From: Sipunculus nudus
Lineage: Eukaryota; Annelida; Sipuncula; Golfingiida; Sipunculidae
Reading direction: 5' to 3'
Assembly: GCA_026874595.1 (NCBI GenBank)
Contig: CM049309.1
Location: 25,301,033-25,365,032, forward strand
DNA length: 64,000 nt
Part shown: one piece after another, positions 58,171-64,000 of the stretch
How positions within the stretch are numbered: the stretch's first letter is position 1
Layout of the letters: every line of letters starts with the position of its first letter
The notes under the pieces: generated by a model
What the model was told of the DNA's origin: nothing
The model's database searches: none
What the model saw: only the letters and a program-made list of their open reading frames with translations
Position numbers and translations under genes: made by a program

Positions 58171-59410
58171 GCAGTCAATACAACTAGTTATGTCAGCAGT
58201 TACTGCTACTAGTAATGTCACTGTTACTAGTTATGTCAGCAGTCACTGTTATTAGTCATGTCAGCAGTCACAGCTACTAGTTATGTCACTGCCACTAGTC
58301 ATGTCAGCAGTCACTGTTACTAGTCATGTCAGCAGTCACTGCTACTAGTTATGTCAGCAGTTACTGCTACTAGTTATGTCAGCAGTTACTGCTACTAGTT
58401 TAGTCAGCAGTCATAGCTACTAGTTATGTCACTGCCACTAGTCATGTCAGCAATCACTGTTACTATTCATGTCAGCAGTCACAGCTACTAGTTATGTCAC
58501 TGTTACTAGTCTTGTTAGCAGTCACTGTCACTAGTTATGTCACTGCTACTAGTTATGTCACTGTTACTAGTCATGTCAGCAGTCACTGTTACTAGTCATA
58601 GCAGCAGTCACTGTTACTAGTTATGACAGCAGTCACAGCTACTTGTCATGTCAGCAGTCACTGTTACTAGTTATGTCAGCAGTCACTGCTATTAGTCATG
58701 TCAGCAGTCACTGCTACTAGTTTTGTCAGCAGTCACTGCCACTAGTCATGTCAGCAGTCACTGTTACTAGTTATGTCAGAAGTCACTGCTACTAGTCATG
58801 TCAGCAGTCACTGCTACTAGTTTTGTCAGCAGTCACAGCTACTAGTTATGTCACTGTTACTAGTTATGTCAGCAGTTACTGCTACTAGTTATGTCAGCAG
58901 TCACTGCTACTAGTCATGTCAGCAGTCACTGCCACTAGTCATGTCAGCAGTCACTGTTACTAGTTATGTTAGCAGTCACTGTTACTAGTCATGTCAGCAG
59001 TTACTGCTACTAGTTTTGTCAGCAGTCACAGCTACTAGTTATGTCACTGCCACTAGTCATGTCAGCAGTCACTGCCACTAGTCATGTCAGCAGTCACTGC
59101 TACTAGTCATGTCAGCAGTCACTGCTACTAGTTTTGTCAGCAGTCACGGCTACTTGTTATGTCACTGCTACTAGTTATGTCAGGAGTTACTGCTACTAGT
59201 TATGTCAGTAGTCATAGCTACTAGTTATGTCACTGCCACTAGTCATGTCAGCGGTCACTGCTACTAATTATGTCAGCAGTCACAGCTACTAGTTATGTCA
59301 CTGCCACTAGTCATGTCAGCAGTCACTGTTAATAGTCATGTCAGCAGTCACTGCTACTAGTTATGTCAGCAGTCATAGCTACTAATTATATCTCTGCCAC
59401 TAGTTATGTC
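58171..59410. repeat. 25/18-bp minisatellite
   Basis: About 50 units of ACTAGTTATGTCAGC then AGTCACTGCT (25 bp) mixed with an 18-bp form lacking AGCAGTC (ACTAGTTATGTCACTGCC). The 7-bp loss lies between two GTC/CA words, so slippage explains the short form. ACTAGT recurs in most units. The array is cut by the gypsy LTR at 59411. Confidence 0.95.
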
Positions 59411-59593
59411 TGTCACGAACGGAGTAATCCAGTAAAGGAATTAACAACCGCAAAGGTTAACAAACAACTCTGGTTTATTCACATGCGTCCGGTTACACGG
59501 CCATCACGATAGACTGGTACATGTGCTCGGGCCGCTTACATCAAGGCGAAGCTAGCCGCTTACGACTATAAGGAAATCTTACTCATTATGACA
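59411..59593 (-). mobile_element. 3' LTR of a Ty3/gypsy retrotransposon
   Basis: A 183-bp LTR with ends TGTCA...TGACA on either strand. A sense-strand polyadenylation word AATAAA lies at 59474-59479 (seen as TTTATT). A polypurine tract directly precedes it in sense (59594-59602). Its length is close to the short LTRs of bivalve Steamer-type elements. It is inserted in the minisatellite; the other LTR and its flanking duplication lie outside the window. Confidence 0.85.
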
Positions 59594-59602
59594 TCTCCCC
59601 TC
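59594..59602 (-). other. Polypurine tract
   Basis: GAGGGGAGA in the sense (minus) strand, ending at the LTR boundary TGTCATAATG. This is the expected primer site for plus-strand DNA synthesis. Confidence 0.8.
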
Positions 59603-60148
59603 AAAATGATATGAAATATCTTTTAACCAATAAACCAATACATCACAAATAAAATATATATGTTGTTAGTTCTTTAAGCCTTACATGACCCATGTATGTC
59701 AAAATCTACTGTACTTATAGAGCAAAAATAAATTGCTATGAATTTACACTTATCAAGTCTTTTTCATGCTTTCTTTAGGTATGGCACTTAAACATGTGAG
59801 ACTTTAATTTCTAGGACATTCAAAGTAAAGACCGATACATGTCACCAATATAAATGTTCATGTAGAAAGACTGTCCACTTTGAATAGATGTATTGGGATA
59901 CATCCGCACAATGATGTAAGAATTACAATATGAAACATCCAGCTATAATAAACGAATTACACGGTTCATTGTTCTTTCACAGATTGTGATGTATGTCACA
60001 AAACAAACTTACACACCTACTTTAATTACAACCAAACTGTGAGACAGGGGTAGACTACCCTGACTCACTCAGAGAGCAGACAGGCATTATTCTGGCCTTA
60101 TCGTCTACTCACTGTTTCAGAAAAACTAACTCACATGTCCAATATTTT
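59603..60148 (-). other. 3' untranslated region of the gypsy element
   Basis: 546 bases between the pol stop and the polypurine tract without an open frame of note. No env-like gene is present. Confidence 0.6.
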
Positions 60149-62551
60149 CTAAGATTTCACAACTCTGCCAGCTCGTGTGGTATAAGGTACATTGGTCGAT
60201 TCAACAGGCATACTGGGTTGTGTATGGTCAAGGTCACTTGTATTTTCCTCGCCTGGAATTGGCTCTGAATCCCGGGTAGTGTCAGGATTCTCTCCCTGTT
60301 GTAAGTGTCGACGATTTCTGCGGTATGTTCTTCCATCAGAGAACTGTACACGATACGACCTTGGCGATTTAGCGGACTGAACAACTTTAGCAGGTTCACT
60401 CCATCTATCCTGTGTGTCATCTCGAACACGAACAAGGTTGCCCGGTTCAAGGTCATTAAGTGGTCTGGCAGAATACCTACGGTTATAGAAAAACTCATAT
60501 GCTTTCTTGCTCTGAGCATCTTTTTGGTGCACTGCATCGCGATCAATTTCTTGTGGGCGCACATTTTTCACCATTGTAGGCAGTGTGGTTCGAAGATTTC
60601 TATTGGTCATGAGCATGGCTGGACTCACACCTGTGCTTGTGTTTGCAGTGCTTCTGTAGACTAGCAGTGCCATGAAAGGATCGTCCTGTGCCAGTATTTT
60701 CTTGGCTATACCAACAAAGCGCTCGGCTTCTCCATTGGCTTGCGGATACATTGGGCTCGAAGTTACATGATTAAATCCATACTCCTGAGCGAACAAGCGG
60801 AATTGGTTGGACGAGAACTGAGGTCCGTTGTCTGACATGACCTCAAGTGGGATCCCCCATCTCGCAAATGTTGACTTGAGCTTGCATATCACACTGTGAC
60901 TTGTGCTATCTGGTAAATGTAAAATCTCAGGATACCGCGAATAGTAGTCGGTAACTATCAGGTAATTGGTCCCTTTAAATGTGAACAAGTCTGTAGCCAC
61001 TCGCTCCCATGGACCATCAGGCATAGGGGTGGTTTTTAATGGTTCTCTCCGCTGAGTATTTCTGTGCTCTTGGCAAAAATCACACTTTGCCACAAAACTC
61101 TTAATGTCTTTGCCTATGCCATGCCACCAAACACATGTTTCAGCACGTTCTTTAGATTTGTTTACTCCTTGGTGGCCCATATGAATTTTCTGGAGAATCT
61201 CGCTCTGTTTACACTCAGGAACCACAATTCTGCTATCATATAGTAACAGACCATGAGCAACGGAGAAGTGTTCTCGATACTGAAACCAGTCCTTTAGGGA
61301 TTCCGGAACATCTCTGGCATATTTTGGCCAACCTGTTAGAGTGATCTCGATAGCGGCACTAATATTTGTATCTGCGGCACTGGCGCACCGAAGGTCCTCC
61401 AATTTATCGTCAGTCACAGGCCAGGTTCTGCGTGTTAGCTGTTCATGGAAAGTAACTTCTTCAATTGAGGTTATGCTTTCAGTGGTATCCAACGGCTGTC
61501 TGGAAAGTGTATCAGCGACTGTCAGGGTTTTTCCAGGTGCATATTCAGCAACTGGGTTGTATCTCATGAGCCGTATTAATAGTCTCTGTACCCTTAGTGG
61601 TGCTTTGTTCAAATCACAGCTGTTAATCAGTGGAACTAAGGGTTTGTGATCAGTGACCAGTCTGAAGGAATGTAACCCATACAGGTATCTGTTAAACTTT
61701 TCGCAGGCCCAGGTTAGCGCCAAACACTCCTTTTCCACCTGCGCATAATTTCGCTCACTATCTGACAATGTGCGCGAGGCGTACGCTTTGGGTCTTCCAC
61801 CCTGCATGATGACTGCCCCGAGTCCATAACTACTTGAATCAGCTGTAACTACTGTTGGCTTCTGATGGTCATAGTAAGCCAATGTTGGAGCACTAGTTAA
61901 TTGTTTCCGAATTTCTCTGAAGGCCTCATCTTGTGGTTTACCCCATGTCCAAACTGTATCAGCTTTAAGAAGCTCATTTAGAGGATGTAGAATTTTGCTC
62001 AAATTCGGCACATATCCACCGAGATAGTTGACCAGGCCTAACAACCTGCGTAGTTCAGTGACATTGGTCGGTGGTTTCATTTCATTGATCGCTCTGACCT
62101 TCTCTGGTGATGGACTCATGCCCTCTTTACTAAATCTATGTCCCAGGAAATCTAGCTCTTCCTGTCTAAACACACACTTTTGCTTGTTCAATTTCAAGCC
62201 TGCATCAATGATTGCTTTGAATACACATTCAAGCCTAGCATCATGTTCTTCAAGAGTAGATCCGGCTACAATTATATCATCTTGGAACACGGCAATACCA
62301 TCACCTAGCCCATCAAGCACGTCAGACATACGGCGCTGAAATAATTCACTCGCAGACGTAATTCCAAATGGTAGTCTGGTATACATTCTTCTCCCAAATG
62401 GAGTCATGAATGTTGTTAATTTAGCACTGTTTTCATCAAGAGGTATTTGATGATAACCACTAGCGGCATCTAGTGTGGTGAATATTTTACATCCTTGTAA
62501 TTTTGTAGCGATATCTTCAATTGTCGGTAGTGTATAGCGCTCACGCTTCAC
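60149..62551 (-). pseudogene. Ty3/gypsy pol: RT, RNase H, integrase (frame-broken)
   Basis: An 800-codon frame holding most of Pol. RT: catalytic Asp in TLDAASGYHQIP, box FQDD, thumb with LGLVNYLGGYVPN. RNase H: ADSSSYGLGAV, EKECLALTWA and VTDHKPL. Integrase: an H-H-C-C zinc region (HMGHQG ... CDFCQEH), catalytic D in ATDLFTF, D in MSDNGPQF and E in QANGEAERF, then a C-terminal RVRDD..GRTYRRNRRHL region. All catalytic residues I looked for are present. There is no genuine start codon: the frame continues from the gag frame and is separated from it by a shift near 62560-62585 inside the RT fingers. The tail lacks a chromodomain. The domain order RT-RH-IN identifies Ty3/gypsy (Metaviridae), perhaps the Mag-like lineage. 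Confidence 0.9.
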
Positions 62552-62559
62552 AGCTCTGT

Positions 62560-64000
62560 TTAGTTGTCTGAGATCGACGCATTAGGTACATCGCCATTCT
62601 TCTTGAGAGTAACGGCCATAGGGGCGCACCAATCAGTAGGCTCTGTAATTTCTTTGATCACGCCTAATCGCTCCATGCGCTGCAATTCTTGTTGAACTTT
62701 ATCCATCAATGGAATGGCGACTCTCCTTGCAGCAGCAACATGATATGGTTGCACATCATCACGGAGTTGAATTTTGTAAGGTTCACCTTTCATCTCACCT
62801 ATCTCACCAAATACCTGCTCTGTGAGATCTGTCTTGCACTCATCAACATTTAATGTGAGGATGCCTAGTTTCATGCTCATGCCTCTACTCAATAAATTTC
62901 CAGTGCAATCAGCTTCATAGATAGTCTCTCTGAAGTGGCGCCCTCTATACTTAGTTTTGGCCCTGAAAACTCCATGACATGGAAGTCTAGATCCAGCAGC
63001 TGTTTTCAGTTCATTATCCGTTGGCTTTAATTTAGGTTGAATTGGCATGGTCTCATACGTTTCTTTTGAAATTACAGTAACGTCTGCTCCGCAATCAATC
63101 TTAAATGTTGTATTGCAACCCTTGATTGGCAATGTCACCAGCCACGGCATTTGTGCTATGTTAGTATTCACAGTATCCAGCAAAAATGGCTGCGATGAAT
63201 GACTGGAAACTTCACGAATGTTGCTAGATTTTGTGTCCTTGGCATTTCTGTTTACACGGGTGCGACAACATATAGCAAAATGTCCGCGTTTTCTGCATTT
63301 TCTACATTCTGCTCTAAATGCAGGACACTGACCTCTGGGATGAATTTTATTACATCTCCCACATGGGCTTTGACTACGTGTTGATGAATGACTGAATGCA
63401 GCCGGCTTTTGTCTGTGCGGTCTGTTATATCTGGCAAAGGAATTTCTTTTAATCTCATCAAGGCCCTTAGCACGGTTATCATGCTGCTGTGCTGACACCT
63501 GCACCTGTATTTGCTCATGATGCCTAGCAATTTCTATTGCCGTATCTAAAGTCAAATCACTACGGAACTGAAGATCTTTAGACAACTGCTTGTCTCTTAA
63601 TCTGACAACGAGCCTGTCCCGTATATTTTCATTCTTATTGGCCTTAAAATCACACTTAGCCGCGAGGTCGTACAGGGCTCTGACGAACGCCTCCACATGT
63701 TCACCCTCCGCTTGACATCGTTGATTAAACAGTGCACGTTCATGAATATAGTTTGGGGTAGGGGAGAAATGATGATCGAATTTATCTAGCACAATTTCAA
63801 AGTCTTCCTGGCTTTTCTCGTCGAGACTGAACGATTCTAGTAAAGTTTCGGCCTCCGGCCCCATCGTGTACACTAAAGTGCTTACCTGCACGGCGCCATC
63901 GTCTTTATGAAGTTTACTGGCCAGCCGGTACCGCTGAAAACGTTTCTTCCATTCAAGCCAGTTATGCGGGCTTGTAAAGTCCAGAGGCTCTGGTGGGTCA
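62560..64000 (-). pseudogene. Ty3/gypsy gag-protease and RT start, 5' end outside window
   Basis: The frame is open to the window edge, so its N-terminus is missing (in-frame residues before 63891 include HNWLEWKKRFQRYRLAS, a typical gag capsid start). After a capsid-like helical part come two zinc motifs: CGRCNKIHPRGQC and CRKCRKRGHFAICC, the second a C-x2-C-x4-H-x4-C knuckle. The aspartic protease motif is FKIDCGADVTVIS, with Cys where Ser or Thr is usual after the catalytic Asp. The frame then enters RT (GVIKEITEPTDWCAPM) and ends out of frame at 62560. Gag, protease and pol were probably one frame before this indel. Confidence 0.85.

Overview
The window reads as intergenic or intronic DNA of an invertebrate animal. 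It is AT-rich and has no compact operon-like coding. It carries LTR, tyrosine-recombinase and LINE retroelements, MITEs, and very many short-family repeats with subterminal inverted repeats and 3' palindromes. That mixture resembles a lophotrochozoan, most likely a bivalve mollusc (compare the bivalve pearl/Helentron elements and Steamer-sized gypsy LTRs). This assignment is inference from repeat style only. No complete host gene was found; two short stretches near 25.5 and 27.2 kb could be host exons.

Layout. 1-2215: a ~62-bp satellite interrupted by a 954-bp element with perfect 21-bp terminal inverted repeats. 2531-2960: two tRNA-like repeat copies. 3400-24060: a stack of rolling-circle-type (Helentron/HINE-like) non-autonomous elements inserted into one another, called families A to E here. 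24061-28830: mostly low-repeat sequence with candidate exons and a 155-bp hAT-type MITE. 28831-36200: nested family B copies. 37101-39775: a decayed gypsy integrase tail apparently split by a LINE remnant. 39846-50826: more family A, B, C and D elements, two MITEs with TTA target duplications, and a 22-bp minisatellite of about 50 units, each holding an inverted CCAAT box.

50827-57690 (minus strand) is a tyrosine-recombinase retrotransposon of the DIRS/Ngaro type. Reading along its sense strand it has a leader with a TATA-like box and a splice-donor-like site, an SGNH hydrolase ORF, a cluster of hairpin repeats, a gag-like ORF with CCCH and CCHC zinc motifs, an RT-RNase H ORF, a tyrosine recombinase ORF joined by TAATG, and a 3' region with about nine bulged-hairpin motifs. 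In such elements gag packages the RNA, RT-RNase H copies it, and the recombinase integrates a circular product. This copy has two changed RNase H catalytic positions, so it may be non-autonomous now.

58171-59410 is a 25/18-bp minisatellite. A Ty3/gypsy retrotransposon is inserted in it on the minus strand (3' LTR at 59411-59593). Its pol and gag run upward and leave the window at 64000. A frameshift lies inside the RT region.

The most unusual structures are the repeated RNA-hairpin clusters of the Ngaro-like element, one with a compensating stem change, and the five unrelated repeat families that share one terminal architecture and, in several, the palindrome GGTGGCGCCACC. Boundaries of old repeats are approximate, and all family names rest on reading by eye.
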